A stretch of 64,000 nt of DNA from an uncultured Prevotellaceae bacterium (GTDB lineage Bacteria; Bacteroidota; Bacteroidia; Bacteroidales; Bacteroidaceae): the NCBI GenBank assembly GCA_946405805.1, contig CAMJIL010000002.1:1-64000 (forward strand). The letters are read 5' to 3'. Position 1 is the stretch's first letter. The number at the start of each line of letters is the position of its first letter. This document shows, in pieces, positions 24,455-35,554 of the stretch. Made by a program: the position numbers and the translations under genes. The notes under the pieces were generated by a model. The model searched no databases. It was not told the DNA's origin and was given only the letters and a program-made list of their open reading frames with translations.

Positions 24455-25975
24455 TTAATCTATTATAAGATTCTCTCCTGTCATATCTGATGGCTGTTCC
24501 AGGCCCATTATATGGAGAATTGTTGGAGCAACGTCAGCAAGACGACCGTCCTTTATGGTAGCACTATTATTATCAGTTACATAAATACATGGTACTGGAT
24601 TCAATGAGTGAGCAGTATTTGGAGAGCCATCTGGATTTATTGCATTGTCAGCATTTCCATGATCAGCAATTATAATTGCCTCATAACCAACAGATTTAGC
24701 AGCTTCAATAACGTCATGTACACAATTATCTACTGCATGTACGGCTTTTGCGATTGCATTGTAAACTCCTGTATGACCAACCATGTCACCATTTGCGAAA
24801 TTCACAACAATGAAATCATAAATATCCTTTTTAATATTCTCCACCAACTTATCTTTTACTTCATATGCTGACATTTCTGGCTTCAAATCATAAGTAGCCA
24901 CTTTTGGCGACGCAACCAATACGCGGTCTTCTTTATCAAATGGAGCCTCACGACCACCATTAAAAAAGAATGTAACATGCGCGTACTTCTCTGTTTCTGC
25001 TGTATGGAGTTGTTTCTTACCACACTGAGAAAGATATTCTCCAAGAGTATTTTCTACATTCTCTTTGGGGAATAATATGCCTACTCCAGTGAATGATGCA
25101 TCATATGGAGTCATGCAGTAATATTTGAGATCTGGAATTGTAGTCATTCCTTGTTCCGACATATCATTTTGTGTCAGAACCATTGTCAACTCTTTAGCAC
25201 GATCATTGCGGAAGTTGATGAAAATAACCACATCCCCCTCTTCTATTTTACCGTTTACAGATGCATTGACAATTGGTTTAATAAATTCATCCGTCACTCC
25301 TTCTGCATAAGACTCTTCCATAGCTTTTACCATATCAGTAGCAGCTTTTCCTGTTCCAGCAGTTAGTAGGTCATAAGCTTCTTTAACACGTTCCCATCTT
25401 TTATCACGATCCATAGCATAAAATCTACCGACAATGCTTGCTATATTGGCATCATTTGCTTTGCACTTTTCTGTCACTTGCTCTATAAATCCTTTTCCAC
25501 TCTTAGGATCCGTGTCACGACCATCCATGAAACAGTGAACAAAAAGTTGCTGTGACAATCCGTACTCCTTACCTACTTCTATCAACTTAAACAAATGATC
25601 TAAAGACGAGTGTACACCACCATCGGAACACAAGCCCATGAGATGGAGTTTTTTACCTGTAGATTTTGCATATTCATATGCTTCTTTTACCTGAGAATTC
25701 TTGCTAATTGAACTATCAGCACATGCACGATTAATTTTCACAAGATCTTGATAGACAATACGTCCAGCACCTATATTCAGGTGGCCAACTTCAGAGTTAC
25801 CCATTTGTCCATCTGGCAAACCGACATCTTCACCGGAAGCCTGAAGCTGAGAGTGGCTGCTAATTGCATTAAGATAGTCCAAATAAGGTGTTGGTGTATT
25901 GTATATAACATCACCTTTACCATGTTTTCCAATTCCCCATCCATCGAGGATCATCAAGAGTGCTTTTTTTGCCAT
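24455..25975 (-). CDS. gpmI: 2,3-bisphosphoglycerate-independent phosphoglycerate mutase
   Basis: A 506-residue glycolytic enzyme interconverting 3- and 2-phosphoglycerate. The nucleophilic Ser61 lies in MGNSEVGH; metal ligands are seen in ILDGWG near the N terminus and in IIADHGNAD and [11 protein letters not shown] near the C terminus. It is divergent from mraZ, with its own promoter, and heads an operon with ung. Confidence 0.96.
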   Translation of the reverse strand: MAKKALLMILDGWGIGKHGKGDVIYNTPTPYLDYLNAISSHSQLQASGEDVGLPDGQMGNSEVGHLNIGAGRIVYQDLVKINRACADSSISKNSQVKEAYEYAKSTGKKLHLMGLCSDGGVHSSLDHLFKLIEVGKEYGLSQQLFVHCFMDGRDTDPKSGKGFIEQVTEKCKANDANIASIVGRFYAMDRDKRWERVKEAYDLLTAGTGKAATDMVKAMEESYAEGVTDEFIKPIVNASVNGKIEEGDVVIFINFRNDRAKELTMVLTQNDMSEQGMTTIPDLKYYCMTPYDASFTGVGILFPKENVENTLGEYLSQCGKKQLHTAETEKYAHVTFFFNGGREAPFDKEDRVLVASPKVATYDLKPEMSAYEVKDKLVENIKKDIYDFIVVNFANGDMVGHTGVYNAIAKAVHAVDNCVHDVIEAAKSVGYEAIIIADHGNADNAINPDGSPNTAHSLNPVPCIYVTDNNSATIKDGRLADVAPTILHIMGLEQPSDMTGENLIID

Positions 25976-26011
25976 ATTTTCTTAGATATTATTTTTTACA
26001 CGTTCAACGTG

Positions 26012-26019
26012 CAAAAATA
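26012..26019 (-). promoter_or_regulatory. Promoter -7 element of gpmI-ung
   Basis: TATTTTTG on the minus strand, 37 bp before the gpmI start codon. Confidence 0.55.
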
Positions 26020-26088
26020 CTTCTTTTATTTAAAATATCCACTCATTTTTTGTTAAACTTTATTAAAAAATACGTTTTTAAGCCAAAA

Positions 26089-26114
26089 GTGGGGTAAAGT
26101 GGGGTAAAGTGGGG
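26089..26114 (+). promoter_or_regulatory. MraZ operator: three GTGGGG repeats, 10-bp period
   Basis: GTGGGG occurs at 26089-26094, 26099-26104 and 26109-26114, each separated by TAAA. Three TGGG direct repeats with 10-bp spacing is the known MraZ-binding pattern upstream of mra operons. The sites cover the expected -33 region of the promoter at 26125-26132, so MraZ binding would block polymerase and give negative autoregulation. Confidence 0.88.
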
Positions 26115-26124
26115 ATTTTTTTTG

Positions 26125-26132
26125 TAACTTTG
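26125..26132 (+). promoter_or_regulatory. Promoter -7 element of the mra/dcw operon
   Basis: TAACTTTG, 31 bp before the mraZ ATG. Transcription from here could run through ftsZ and dgt, as no internal terminator is seen. Confidence 0.75.
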
Positions 26133-26162
26133 CAAACGGATATTTTAATTGAAGATTCGCGC

Positions 26163-26621
26163 ATGCGTTTTTTAGGTAACATAGAAGCTCGGACAGATTC
26201 CAAAGGTCGCGTCTTCCTGCCAGCAACATTCAGAAAAGTGCTGCAGCAAGAAAGTGTTGAGCATCTTGTATTGAGAAAAGATGTTCATGAAAAGTGCCTG
26301 ATTCTCTACCCTGACAGAGTCTGGATAGAGCAAGAGGACTTCATGCGTAGAAATTTAAATCGCTGGAACAAACAGGAACAACAAATATTCAGGCAATTTG
26401 TTAGTGACGTAGAACTCATAACCCTTGATAGCAACGGTAGATTTCTTTTGTCACAAAGAGCCCAATCTATGGCTGGAATAAAACAAACCGTACGATTTGT
26501 TGGAGTTGGAGACACAATCGAGATATGGTCAGGAGACGAAGAATCAACCTTCATAAATCCTACAGATTTCAGTAATGCATTAGAAGCATTATTAGGAGGA
26601 AAAGAAAATACAAGCGAATAA
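26163..26621 (+). CDS. mraZ: Transcriptional regulator MraZ
   Basis: A 152-residue DNA-binding protein with two AbrB-like halves, each with the signature DxxGR: DSKGRVFLP and DSNGRFLLS. The ATG at 26163 (MRFLGNIEARTD) fits the family; the in-frame 26109 start lies within the operator and upstream of the promoter's -7 element. MraZ represses the division and cell-wall cluster and binds TGGG repeats, which are present just upstream. First gene of the cluster, 4 bp before rsmH. Confidence 0.94.
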   Translation: MRFLGNIEARTDSKGRVFLPATFRKVLQQESVEHLVLRKDVHEKCLILYPDRVWIEQEDFMRRNLNRWNKQEQQIFRQFVSDVELITLDSNGRFLLSQRAQSMAGIKQTVRFVGVGDTIEIWSGDEESTFINPTDFSNALEALLGGKENTSE

Positions 26622-26625
26622 GAAT

Positions 26626-27534
26626 ATGTGTCCTATGTATCACACCCCTGTCTTACTCACAGAAAGCGTAGATGGGTTAGACATAAAAACCAATGGCACA
26701 TATGTGGACGTCACCCTCGGCGGAGGAGGACATAGCAGAGAAATATTAAAAAGACTGAATGGAACAGGTCATCTGTATTCTTTCGACCAAGATGAAGATG
26801 CAGAAAGAAATTGGCAAGAGGTTGCCAGCACTACTCCATTAGACAATTTCACCTTCATACGAAGCAATTTTCGATATTTAAGAAATTGGATGCGCTACTA
26901 TGGAGTGAAGAAAATTGATGGTCTCCTTGCTGACTTAGGAGTTTCCAGTCATCATTTCGATGATGAAACCAGAGGATTCTCTTTTCGTTTCGACGCCCCC
27001 CTTGATATGCGTATGAATAAACGAGCAGGCATAACAGCTGCAGAAATTGTAAACAAATACGAGGAGGAGAGACTTGCCAACATATTGTACATCTATGGAG
27101 AATTTAAGAACTCTCGTAAGATAGCCTCTGCAATATCAAAAGTGCGTAAAGAAAAAGAAATCAGGACAACGATGGATTTGGTTTACGCTACAGGTATAAC
27201 AGACAAAAAATATCTAGCTAGGCTGTTTCAAGCCCTTCGTATAGAAGTCAATCAAGAAATGGCAGCCTTGAAGGAAATGCTTACCGATGCAACACAACTA
27301 TTAAACCCGAATGGACGGTTGAGCATTATAACATACCATAGTCTTGAAGACAGAATGGTAAAAAATATTATTAAGAAAGGCAGCATAGAGGGCAAGGTGA
27401 TTGAAGACATCTATGGAAATGTCGATACGCCCCTTAAACCCGCTTCAAACAAAGTGATAACACCGAGTAACGAGGAAATTCAAGATAATCCTCGTAGTAG
27501 GAGCGCAAAATTAAGAATAGGCATTAAAAAATAA
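26626..27534 (+). CDS. rsmH: 16S rRNA m4C1402 methyltransferase
   Basis: A 302-residue SAM-dependent methyltransferase (formerly MraW). SAM-binding DVTLGGGGHSREIL, LADLGVSSHHFDD, and the C-terminal YHSLEDRMVKNIIKKG and RSRSAKLRIG are all present. A second ATG at 26635 (MYHTPVLLTES) fits other family members equally well. Confidence 0.95.
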   Translation: MCPMYHTPVLLTESVDGLDIKTNGTYVDVTLGGGGHSREILKRLNGTGHLYSFDQDEDAERNWQEVASTTPLDNFTFIRSNFRYLRNWMRYYGVKKIDGLLADLGVSSHHFDDETRGFSFRFDAPLDMRMNKRAGITAAEIVNKYEEERLANILYIYGEFKNSRKIASAISKVRKEKEIRTTMDLVYATGITDKKYLARLFQALRIEVNQEMAALKEMLTDATQLLNPNGRLSIITYHSLEDRMVKNIIKKGSIEGKVIEDIYGNVDTPLKPASNKVITPSNEEIQDNPRSRSAKLRIGIKK

Positions 27535-27540
27535 ATCAAA

Positions 27541-27993
27541 ATGAGTGACGAGCTTGACATCAGAATCGACAACGATTTAGCCCAGAATGACTCAGGGAAC
27601 ATACTTGGTAGCAAGACCATCGAGGATGTTATAAAGAAGGAGGCAAAAGAAGAACAAGAGCCTTCTTCGCGTTTTTCCATTTCACGTACTTTGGGTGGAG
27701 TAATCATAGCACGTTTTGCACAAAGACAGATGAAATTAATGTTACTCATCTGCGCTCTACTTATTCTGCACATAAGTTGTCGATATATGTGTCAGAAAAA
27801 GCTTGTGGAACTCGATCGTTTAGAGGCTCGAATTGTTGAAGCCCACAATAAAGCTATTGTTTGCAGTAGCATTCTTACAGAAAAAAGTCGTGAAAGCAAT
27901 GTTTTGAAACGTCTATATGAAACTGGTGATAGCACATTGAAGACAAGTAGTCAGCCACCTTATTTAATAAAAGTAAATAGTGAAGAACTTTAA
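27541..27993 (+). CDS. ftsL: FtsL-like division protein
   Basis: A 150-residue bitopic membrane protein: an acidic cytoplasmic region of about 60 residues, one membrane segment (MLLICALLILHISCRYM), then a short periplasmic coiled-coil region (VELDRLEARIVEAHNKAIVC). Low sequence conservation is normal for FtsL; identification comes mainly from size, topology and position between rsmH and ftsI. It would act with FtsB/FtsQ in the divisome. The 3' end overlaps ftsI by 14 bp. Confidence 0.82.
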   Translation: MSDELDIRIDNDLAQNDSGNILGSKTIEDVIKKEAKEEQEPSSRFSISRTLGGVIIARFAQRQMKLMLLICALLILHISCRYMCQKKLVELDRLEARIVEAHNKAIVCSSILTEKSRESNVLKRLYETGDSTLKTSSQPPYLIKVNSEEL

Positions 27994-30115
27994 TTCAAAT
28001 ATTCCCCTCCTACGCTATACAGGTATTGCAGTAATACTTGCGTTTGTAGCCTTTGCTGTTTTGGCCAAAGGCTTCTACATCATGACAGCAGAGAGAGATT
28101 ATTGGCTTGAAGTAAGTTCTATCCTAAAATATGACAGTATTCCTGTAGACCCTGTACGCGGCAATATCCTAGCATGCGATGGTCAACAGCTGGCATGTAA
28201 TATTCCAGAATACAAAATATTCATGGACTTTAGAGCCCTAAAGGAAAGTAAAGCAGATACTCTGTGGTACGATTCTTTAGGCAATAGCACACAAAAACTC
28301 GATCAACTTTGCATAGGCCTTAACAAACTTTTTCCAGAAAAGACTGCTGAGGAATTCAAGGAATATTTAAAACAGGGCTACGATAAAAATAGCCGCTATT
28401 GGCGTATTGTCAAACGTCGTATAGACTATACCACATATCAAAAGGTAAAAAAACTTCCTCTTTTCAATCTTAGAAAGAACATCGGTGGTTTTGCTGAAGA
28501 GAAATTCCCTGTCCGCAATCGTCCATATGGTTCACTCGCACAAAGCGTTATCGGTGATACATACAAGGAAAAAGGTATAGCCTTTTCTGGCTTGGAACTC
28601 GCCTGCGATTCATTCCTCAAAGGGCATTCTGGATATAAACATCGTAGAAAGGTCCTCAACGGATGGGTTGACATACTTGATTCAGCAGCTGTTGACGGAT
28701 GCGACATTATCACGACTATTGATGTTGGCATACAAGATCTCGCTGAACGAGCACTTATCAAAGAGTTAAAAAAGGATGGCGCATATACGGGTGTAGCAAT
28801 CGTTATGGAGGTTGAGACAGGTGATATCAAAGCTATGGTAAATATGGACCTTGATCCTAATACTGGAGAATACTTTGAGGGCAGAAATCACGCTATTGCC
28901 GACTGGCTCGAACCTGGCTCCGTTTTTAAGACAGCCAGTTTCTTGGTTGCTCTTGATGATGGAAAGATTGACACTTCAATGACAATAAACACTGGCTGTG
29001 GCATTAAAGACATGTATGGTGCAAAGATGCGTGATCACAATTGGCATAGAGGTGGATACGGTGTCATCAGTGTACCTAAAGCCTTACAAGTTAGTTCCAA
29101 CATTGGAGTCAGCGCTTTGATTGACAAATATTATCACAATCATCCTGAAGAATTTGTGAAAGGATTACATCGCGTAGGCATAGCAGAAAACCTTCATTTA
29201 GGTTTTTCCGAGTATATGCCTCCTCGTGTTCGCATGCCTAAGAAAAATGATAGGGGACAATATACAAACTGGAGTAACACCGCCCTTCCTTGGATGAGCA
29301 TAGGATACGAAACCAATGTTCCACCTATTTCTGTAGTTACATTCTATAATGCCATCGCCAACGACGGAAAACTTGTTCGCCCTCGTTTTATAAAACGTGT
29401 GGAACACAATGGAGAGATTATAAAGGAATATCCTGTTCAGGTATTGAAAGAGAAAATCTATAAAAACGAAAAAGCTCTCCGAGAAATCCAAACCATACTC
29501 TATCAAGTTGTTGATATTGGTTTAGGAAAACGTGCAGGTTCAAAAAACTTTGGAGTATCTGGTAAAACCGGTACCGCACAGAAAGCCAGCAATGGTGGAT
29601 ATAAAAATGGAATAACTCATTACCTGCTGTCTTTCTGCGGATATTTCCCTTCTGGTATAGATCCACAGACAAAAGAAAGAATAAAACCGAAATACTCTTG
29701 CATAGTATGTATCCAGAAAGCAGGTCTGCCTGCATCTGGAGGTCTTATGTCCGGACAAGTGTTCCACGATATTTCCGAAGGCATAATGGCCAAGAACATT
29801 TATACGAAACTTGATCTTTCACATACGACTTCCAATACTCCAAATGCGAAGCCCAAGCCCCACAAGGTTCTTTCGCACCAGGAATTGCTCGCACTTGCAA
29901 ACAAAACAGAGCAGAAGAGTAGGGAAAAAGCCAATGGTGGAATAAAAAATGCTATGCCGAACCTAATTGGTCTGGGAGCACGCGATGCTGTCTACCAAGC
30001 GGAAAGCAGAGGTGCAAAGGTTATTCTGAAAGGTAAAGGAAAAGTACGCCATCAAAGCAAGAGTGCTGGTAGCACAATAAATAAAGGTGAAAAAATAATA
30101 CTCGAGTTAGGATGA
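27980..30115 (+). CDS. ftsI: Division transpeptidase FtsI (PBP3) with C-terminal PASTA domain
   Basis: A 711-residue class B penicillin-binding protein. One N-terminal membrane helix (about 12-30), a PBP dimer domain, then the transpeptidase domain with SVFK (active Ser314), SSN at 372-374 and KTG at 529-531. A PASTA domain occupies roughly residues 650-711 ([20 protein letters not shown]). It crosslinks septal peptidoglycan with FtsW. Overlaps ftsL at its start and murE at its end (4 bp). Confidence 0.95.
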   Translation: MKNFNSNIPLLRYTGIAVILAFVAFAVLAKGFYIMTAERDYWLEVSSILKYDSIPVDPVRGNILACDGQQLACNIPEYKIFMDFRALKESKADTLWYDSLGNSTQKLDQLCIGLNKLFPEKTAEEFKEYLKQGYDKNSRYWRIVKRRIDYTTYQKVKKLPLFNLRKNIGGFAEEKFPVRNRPYGSLAQSVIGDTYKEKGIAFSGLELACDSFLKGHSGYKHRRKVLNGWVDILDSAAVDGCDIITTIDVGIQDLAERALIKELKKDGAYTGVAIVMEVETGDIKAMVNMDLDPNTGEYFEGRNHAIADWLEPGSVFKTASFLVALDDGKIDTSMTINTGCGIKDMYGAKMRDHNWHRGGYGVISVPKALQVSSNIGVSALIDKYYHNHPEEFVKGLHRVGIAENLHLGFSEYMPPRVRMPKKNDRGQYTNWSNTALPWMSIGYETNVPPISVVTFYNAIANDGKLVRPRFIKRVEHNGEIIKEYPVQVLKEKIYKNEKALREIQTILYQVVDIGLGKRAGSKNFGVSGKTGTAQKASNGGYKNGITHYLLSFCGYFPSGIDPQTKERIKPKYSCIVCIQKAGLPASGGLMSGQVFHDISEGIMAKNIYTKLDLSHTTSNTPNAKPKPHKVLSHQELLALANKTEQKSREKANGGIKNAMPNLIGLGARDAVYQAESRGAKVILKGKGKVRHQSKSAGSTINKGEKIILELG

Positions 30116-31587
30116 AACTACAAGAAATCATATCCGGAATAAATCCCATTGAGGTTATTGGTTCAATTGACATCAACATCACGGGTGTAAACATTGATTC
30201 TAGAAGAATTAGTAACGGCCACCTGTTCATTGCTATGCGAGGAACTCAGGTGGATGGTCACCAGTATATCTCAAAAGCAATTGAATCTGGAGCGTCTGCC
30301 ATCGTATGTGAAGAAACAACAGATTATGTTGATAATGTCACATATATAAAGGTACATAGCACGGAAGATATCGCAGGTATCATCGCTACCACCTTTTATG
30401 GTAATCCTACTCAAAAGCTAAAGTTAATAGGTGTAACTGGTACCAATGGCAAGACAACTATCGCCACCCTACTCTACAATATGTTCCGTCGCATGGGGCA
30501 CAAATGTGGATTACTTTCTACCGTGTGCAATTACGTTGAAGGCGAGGCATATCCAACAGAGCATACTACTCCTGACCCTGTAGAACTTAATCAGCTTCTT
30601 GCAAAGATGGTTGAGGCCGGGTGTGAATACGCATTTATGGAGTGTTCCAGCCATGCTATTGCCCAAAAAAGAATTGGTGGACTCACATTTACTGGAGGAA
30701 TTTTTACAAATCTCACACGTGATCATCTTGATTATCACAAAACATTCGAAAACTATCGCGATGCAAAGAAAGCTTTCTTCGATGGCCTGAATAAAAAAGC
30801 ATTTGCTATCACAAACCTTGATGATAAGAATGGTCTTGTGATGACACAGAACACAAAAGCTACCATACGAACATATTCCACACAGCGCATGGCTGATTAT
30901 ATGGCTCGTATCATTGAGTGTCATTTCGAAGGCATGTATTTAGGTATAGAAGAAAGCGGAGAAAGTCGTGTCGAAAGTCGTGAGGTAGGCGTTCAGTTTA
31001 TTGGAAAGTTCAATGTTTCCAACCTTCTCGCTGTGTATGGTGCTGCTCGTATGCTCGGCAAAGAGGCTGAAGAAGTGCTCATAACTTTAAGTACTTTAAA
31101 AAGCGTTGCCGGTCGTTTGGAGCCGATACATTCTGAAAGTGGCATAACGGGACTTGTTGACTATGCTCACACCCCTGATGCATTGGAGAATGTTCTCAAA
31201 GCCATCCATGAAGTTATGGAAGGACAAGACGGTCGTATCATCACCGTTTGTGGCTGCGGTGGAAACCGTGACAAGGGTAAGCGCCCACTCATGGCACAGG
31301 AAGCCGTAAAGCAAAGCGACACAGTGATCATAACATCAGATAACCCTCGTAACGAAGAGCCGCAGGATATCATCAACGACATGTTAGCAGGTCTTAACGC
31401 CCAGCAGATGAAAAAAGTTGTGGTAATCGCTGATAGACATGAAGCAATAAAAACGTCTGTAATGTTAGCACACAAGGGAGATGTGATTCTTGTGGCCGGA
31501 AAAGGACATGAAGACTATCAAATAATAAAAGGTGTAAAACATCATTTTGATGATAGAGAAGAATTACGTAATGCTTTTGTGAATTAA
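30112..31587 (+). CDS. murE: UDP-MurNAc-L-Ala-D-Glu:meso-diaminopimelate ligase
   Basis: A 491-residue Mur ligase. The ATP loop TGTNGKTT is at 109-116, and DNPR at 410-413 marks specificity for meso-diaminopimelate rather than lysine. AGKGHEDYQ near the C terminus is typical. An insertion-like stretch [13 protein letters not shown] near residue 285 has a short direct repeat and lies in a surface loop. Coupled by 4-bp overlap to ftsI. Confidence 0.95.
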   Translation: MKLQEIISGINPIEVIGSIDINITGVNIDSRRISNGHLFIAMRGTQVDGHQYISKAIESGASAIVCEETTDYVDNVTYIKVHSTEDIAGIIATTFYGNPTQKLKLIGVTGTNGKTTIATLLYNMFRRMGHKCGLLSTVCNYVEGEAYPTEHTTPDPVELNQLLAKMVEAGCEYAFMECSSHAIAQKRIGGLTFTGGIFTNLTRDHLDYHKTFENYRDAKKAFFDGLNKKAFAITNLDDKNGLVMTQNTKATIRTYSTQRMADYMARIIECHFEGMYLGIEESGESRVESREVGVQFIGKFNVSNLLAVYGAARMLGKEAEEVLITLSTLKSVAGRLEPIHSESGITGLVDYAHTPDALENVLKAIHEVMEGQDGRIITVCGCGGNRDKGKRPLMAQEAVKQSDTVIITSDNPRNEEPQDIINDMLAGLNAQQMKKVVVIADRHEAIKTSVMLAHKGDVILVAGKGHEDYQIIKGVKHHFDDREELRNAFVN

Positions 31588-31615
31588 GTTTAATCAGGAA
31601 AAATAAACGTCAACA

Positions 31616-32887
31616 ATGTTATATTACTTCTTTCGATTTCTAGAGCAGTTTAACATCCCTGGTTCAGGAATGTGGAGTTACATATCATTCCGCTCCATAT
31701 TGGCACTCATCCTATCACTGATTATTTCCATATGGTTTGGTGAACATTTCATCAAATGGATGCGAAACAATGGTGGTACAGAGACCCAACGCGACCGCTC
31801 AATTGACCCATATGGAGTTGAGAAGAAGGGAGTACCTACAATGGGGGGGATTATTATCATTATTGCTACCATCATTCCATGTTTGCTCTTCGGAAGATTG
31901 AGGAATATCTACCTCATACTGATGATGGTCACCACTGTATGGCTAGGAGTAATCGGATTTGCTGACGATTATATAAAACTGAAAATATCGAAGGATGGAT
32001 TGAAACCTATCTATAAACTTGTCGGACAAGCACTGTTGGGCTTAATCGTTGGCCTTACCTTGTGGCTTTCCCCAGATGTTGTCATTCGTGAAAACGTCTC
32101 TACCCAAAAGCAGGGTCAGGGTACAGAGGTCGTCATACACAAGAGCAGTCCCGTAAAATCCACCACCACCACTATACCATTTGTCAAGAACAACAACCTC
32201 AATTACACTGATGTCTTTTTCTCCTGGCTTGGTAAACATCGCAGTGCTGCTGGCTGGATATTCTTCGTATTCCTGACCACCTTTGTTGTGATGGCAGTCA
32301 GCAACGGCAGCAACCTTAACGATGGAATGGACGGAATGTGCGCAGGTAATTCTGCTATAGTTTGTGTTGCTTTAGGCATATTGGCATACTTCTCCAGTAA
32401 CCTTAGCTTCGCATCTTACTTTAACATAATGTATATCCCACAATGTGAAGAGTTGGTGGTATTTCTCAGCGCCTTTACTGGTGCTTTGGTAGGTTTCCTT
32501 TGGTATAACGCCTACCCGGCACAGATTTTTATGGGTGATACAGGTTCTCTCGCCATTGGTGGTATTATTGCTGTAACAGCTATTATTATCCACAAAGAGC
32601 TACTCATTCCAATTCTCTGCTTTGTCTTCCTCTGCGAAAGTATCTCTGTGATGCTCCAAGTTCAGTTGGCAAAAATGGGTAATAAGAAGGGTAAGAAATG
32701 GCGTCTTTTCAAACGAGCTCCTATACACGATGCCTTCCGCATCAAACCAGGGCAGATCACTGACGACATACATGTATTCCTAAACTGGCCACGCGGATGC
32801 TGGCTTGAATCAAAGATAACTGTACGCTTTTGGATTCTCACTATTGGCATGGCAGCACTGACTATTATAACATTAAAGATTAGATAA
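31616..32887 (+). CDS. mraY: Phospho-MurNAc-pentapeptide transferase
   Basis: A 423-residue membrane enzyme that makes lipid I from UDP-MurNAc-pentapeptide and undecaprenyl phosphate. Conserved motifs: DDYIKLKISKDGLKP, SNGSNLNDGMDGM with catalytic Asp, GDTGSLAIGG, and the His-containing RAPIHDAFR. A hydrophilic insert between helices (about residues 165-205, VSTQKQGQGTEVVIHKS) makes it longer than E. coli MraY, as in other Bacteroidetes. The stop overlaps the murD start (TAATG). Confidence 0.95.
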   Translation: MLYYFFRFLEQFNIPGSGMWSYISFRSILALILSLIISIWFGEHFIKWMRNNGGTETQRDRSIDPYGVEKKGVPTMGGIIIIIATIIPCLLFGRLRNIYLILMMVTTVWLGVIGFADDYIKLKISKDGLKPIYKLVGQALLGLIVGLTLWLSPDVVIRENVSTQKQGQGTEVVIHKSSPVKSTTTTIPFVKNNNLNYTDVFFSWLGKHRSAAGWIFFVFLTTFVVMAVSNGSNLNDGMDGMCAGNSAIVCVALGILAYFSSNLSFASYFNIMYIPQCEELVVFLSAFTGALVGFLWYNAYPAQIFMGDTGSLAIGGIIAVTAIIIHKELLIPILCFVFLCESISVMLQVQLAKMGNKKGKKWRLFKRAPIHDAFRIKPGQITDDIHVFLNWPRGCWLESKITVRFWILTIGMAALTIITLKIR

Positions 32888-34245
32888 TGAAAAAGTTGGC
32901 AATACTTGGAGCAGGCGAAAGTGGCGTAGGTACCGCTATACTTGCACAGAAACAGGGCTATGATGTCTTCGTTTCCGATATGGGAAGCATCAAAGCCAAG
33001 TACAAGAAAAGCCTCGACGAAAACAATATACGTTGGGAAGAGAACCATCATACAGAGTCGGAAATCCTTTCGGCAACTGAAGTGGTCAAAAGTCCTGGCA
33101 TACCCGATTCTGCTCCCATCATCCAGGCTCTAATAAAGAAGGATACTCCTATTTTGGCAGAGTTGGAGTTCGCACAACGCTATAGCAAAGGTAAAACGAT
33201 ATGTATTACAGGATCTAATGGCAAGACAACAACAACATCCCTGATTTATTACATAATGAAAAAATGGGGAGTTGATGTTGGACTTGCGGGAAACATCGGA
33301 CGTTCCTACGCGCTACAGGTAGCAACAAATGATCATGATTGGTATGTTCTTGAAATCAGTTCCTTCCAGTTGGACAATATGTTTGAGTTCCATGCTGATG
33401 TTTCTATTCTTATGAACATTACCCCTGATCATCTCGACCGCTACGATTTCAAGATGCAGAACTATGTCGATTCCAAGATGCGAATCATCCAAAACCAGGG
33501 TCCAAAGGATAGCTTTATCTATTGGTCTGACGATGAGTATATCGACAAGGAACTCCTCAAACGTCAGGATGGCTATGCCCCAAAGCCTACGCCATCATCA
33601 CGCAATGCCGTGATGGGCTATCCTACCCTTCAACCTTTCAGTGATGAAGACCTCTCTGCTATGTCAGAATTTCCCAATCCATTGCTTCCAGGCAAACATA
33701 ATCTCCGCAATATGATGGCGGCATATTATGCAACACTTGCAGCAATGGCAAAAATGGATATCAGCACTGGTCAGAAAGAGAAACTGAAAGAGAAGTTGGC
33801 ACAGTGCCTAAAAGATTTTCCAGGTGTGGAGCATCGTCTTGAGAGAGTCATGGAAAAAGACGACATTTTATGGATTAATGATTCCAAGGCTACAAATGTT
33901 GATGCTTGCAACGTAGCCCTTGAAGCGATGTCCCGTCCTACAATACTGATCGTAGGTGGAAAAGATAAAGGTAATGACTATAGCACAATAGCAGGTATCG
34001 TAAAGGAGAAGTGCTGTGCTTTAGTTTTTCTCGGAGTTGACAATTCAAAATTACATACTGCATTTGATTCTCTTGGCTTACCCATTGCCGACACCCACTC
34101 TATGAAAGAATGTGTAGAAGCATGCAGGAAATTTGCAAAAAAGGGTTGTACTGTACTCCTTTCGCCATGCTGTGCCTCTTTCGACCTATTTAAGAATATG
34201 GAAGACCGCGGAGAACAATTTAAAACATTAGTAAAACAAGCATAA
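32887..34245 (+). CDS. murD: UDP-MurNAc-L-Ala:D-Glu ligase
   Basis: A 452-residue Mur ligase with N-terminal ILGAGESGVG, ATP loop ITGSNGKTTTT, metal-site and carbamylated-Lys region, and C-terminal WINDSKATNVDA, ILIVGGKDKG and SPCCASFDLFKNMEDRG. It adds D-glutamate in cytoplasmic peptidoglycan precursor synthesis. Lies between mraY (1-bp overlap) and ftsW. Confidence 0.96.
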   Translation: MKKLAILGAGESGVGTAILAQKQGYDVFVSDMGSIKAKYKKSLDENNIRWEENHHTESEILSATEVVKSPGIPDSAPIIQALIKKDTPILAELEFAQRYSKGKTICITGSNGKTTTTSLIYYIMKKWGVDVGLAGNIGRSYALQVATNDHDWYVLEISSFQLDNMFEFHADVSILMNITPDHLDRYDFKMQNYVDSKMRIIQNQGPKDSFIYWSDDEYIDKELLKRQDGYAPKPTPSSRNAVMGYPTLQPFSDEDLSAMSEFPNPLLPGKHNLRNMMAAYYATLAAMAKMDISTGQKEKLKEKLAQCLKDFPGVEHRLERVMEKDDILWINDSKATNVDACNVALEAMSRPTILIVGGKDKGNDYSTIAGIVKEKCCALVFLGVDNSKLHTAFDSLGLPIADTHSMKECVEACRKFAKKGCTVLLSPCCASFDLFKNMEDRGEQFKTLVKQA

Positions 34246-34257
34246 AAGAATAAGAAA

Positions 34258-35541
34258 TTGGACCTACAGAAGTTTCAGAATATATTCAAGGGAGACCGCA
34301 TCATCTGGATGATCTTCTTCATACTGTGTATCATCAGTGTGCTGGAAGTTTATTCATCTTCATCACGACTTGGTTATAAGTCGGGCAACTATTGGTATGC
34401 AGCGACCTATCATACTATCATTCTCCTTATTGGAGTAGTTAGCATGATTGGAGTACTGAATGTCCCTTGTCGATATTTTAAGCTAGCTACTCCTATCATG
34501 GTTCCGTTCTCGTTGATATTACTTATTCTTGTATATTTAATCGGCACGAAAGAAAATGACGCAGCACGTTGGATAAAGTTGTTTGGCATCATCCCATTAC
34601 AGCCATCTGAGATAGCCAAGGGAACAATAATTCTTGCTACTGCACATATCCTATCACAGTTACAGACGCCAGAAGGTGCACATCCTAATGCAACAAAATA
34701 TATCCTTGGAACATCATTGCCACTCATTGCACTCATATTCCCTGAGAACTTCTCTACTGCAGCATTGATGCTTGGTGTTGTTTTCATGATGATGATTATT
34801 GGTCGTGTTCCAATGAAGCACATCGGATATATTATCTCTTTCTGCGTAATATCCGCTATCATCGGCATCACGTTGATTTTCACCATCGGTAAGTCAAAAT
34901 CACAACTTGGTGAACCACAAAGCAACCAACAATTAACAGAGGTCGTAACAACATCGAATAATGGTTCTAAATCGGTTGAGATTGAAGATGCTCCAAAGCG
35001 TGGTGGTATTCTCCATCGTCTTGACCTTTGGAAACAACGTATTGATGACTTCATGGATCACACTTATGTAGCACCAGAGGATTATGATCTTGACAAAAAA
35101 GGACAGGTAGGTCATGCCAATATCGCCATTGCTTCCTCTCACATCATAGGTGTCGGACCGGGGAATAGTGTACAACGTGACTTCCTGCCTCTGGCATTTT
35201 CTGACTTTATCTACGCAATCATCTTTGAGGAGTTGGGACTTCTCGGTGCAGCCTTTGTGGCTTTACTATATTTATCCCTCCTCTTCAGAACTGGATACAT
35301 AGCACGCCGCTGTGCGAATCCATTCCCAGCCTTCCTGGCTATGGGATTGGCACTGCTCATTGTCGTGCAGGCTCTTTTCAATATGATGGTGGCAACAGGT
35401 CTCGCACCAGTTACTGGACAACCACTACCCCTTATCAGTAAGGGCGGAACCTCTTCTATCATTAATTGTGTATACATCGGCATGATACTCTCTATCAGCC
35501 GCACAGCAAAAAAAATCGACGAATCATCTCTTAACCAATAA
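34258..35541 (+). CDS. ftsW: Peptidoglycan polymerase FtsW (SEDS family)
   Basis: A 427-residue polytopic protein of the SEDS glycosyltransferases. Motifs include AARWIKLFGIIPLQPSEIAKG, the GVGPGNSVQRDFLPLAFSDFIYAIIFEELG loop region and TGQPLPLISKGGTS. It starts with TTG; no ATG near the N terminus would leave the first membrane helix intact. A polar insert of about 55 residues (220-275) sits between helices. It polymerises lipid II at the septum together with FtsI. Confidence 0.93.
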   Translation: MDLQKFQNIFKGDRIIWMIFFILCIISVLEVYSSSSRLGYKSGNYWYAATYHTIILLIGVVSMIGVLNVPCRYFKLATPIMVPFSLILLILVYLIGTKENDAARWIKLFGIIPLQPSEIAKGTIILATAHILSQLQTPEGAHPNATKYILGTSLPLIALIFPENFSTAALMLGVVFMMMIIGRVPMKHIGYIISFCVISAIIGITLIFTIGKSKSQLGEPQSNQQLTEVVTTSNNGSKSVEIEDAPKRGGILHRLDLWKQRIDDFMDHTYVAPEDYDLDKKGQVGHANIAIASSHIIGVGPGNSVQRDFLPLAFSDFIYAIIFEELGLLGAAFVALLYLSLLFRTGYIARRCANPFPAFLAMGLALLIVVQALFNMMVATGLAPVTGQPLPLISKGGTSSIINCVYIGMILSISRTAKKIDESSLNQ

Positions 35542-35554
35542 CTAAAAAAACATT

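Noticed and set aside
26109..26162. Upstream start for mraZ
   Set aside because: It would lie in the operator and before the -7 element, and would add 18 residues absent from the family.
30949..30993. Period-7 array in murE (peptide [13 protein letters not shown])
   Set aside because: The best repeat is GAAAGTCGTG spaced by 12 bp with only two copies; it does not keep a 7-bp register, so it is not counted with the family.
34258..34320. An ATG start for ftsW
   Set aside because: The first in-frame ATG falls within the first membrane segment; TTG at 34258 gives the normal N terminus.
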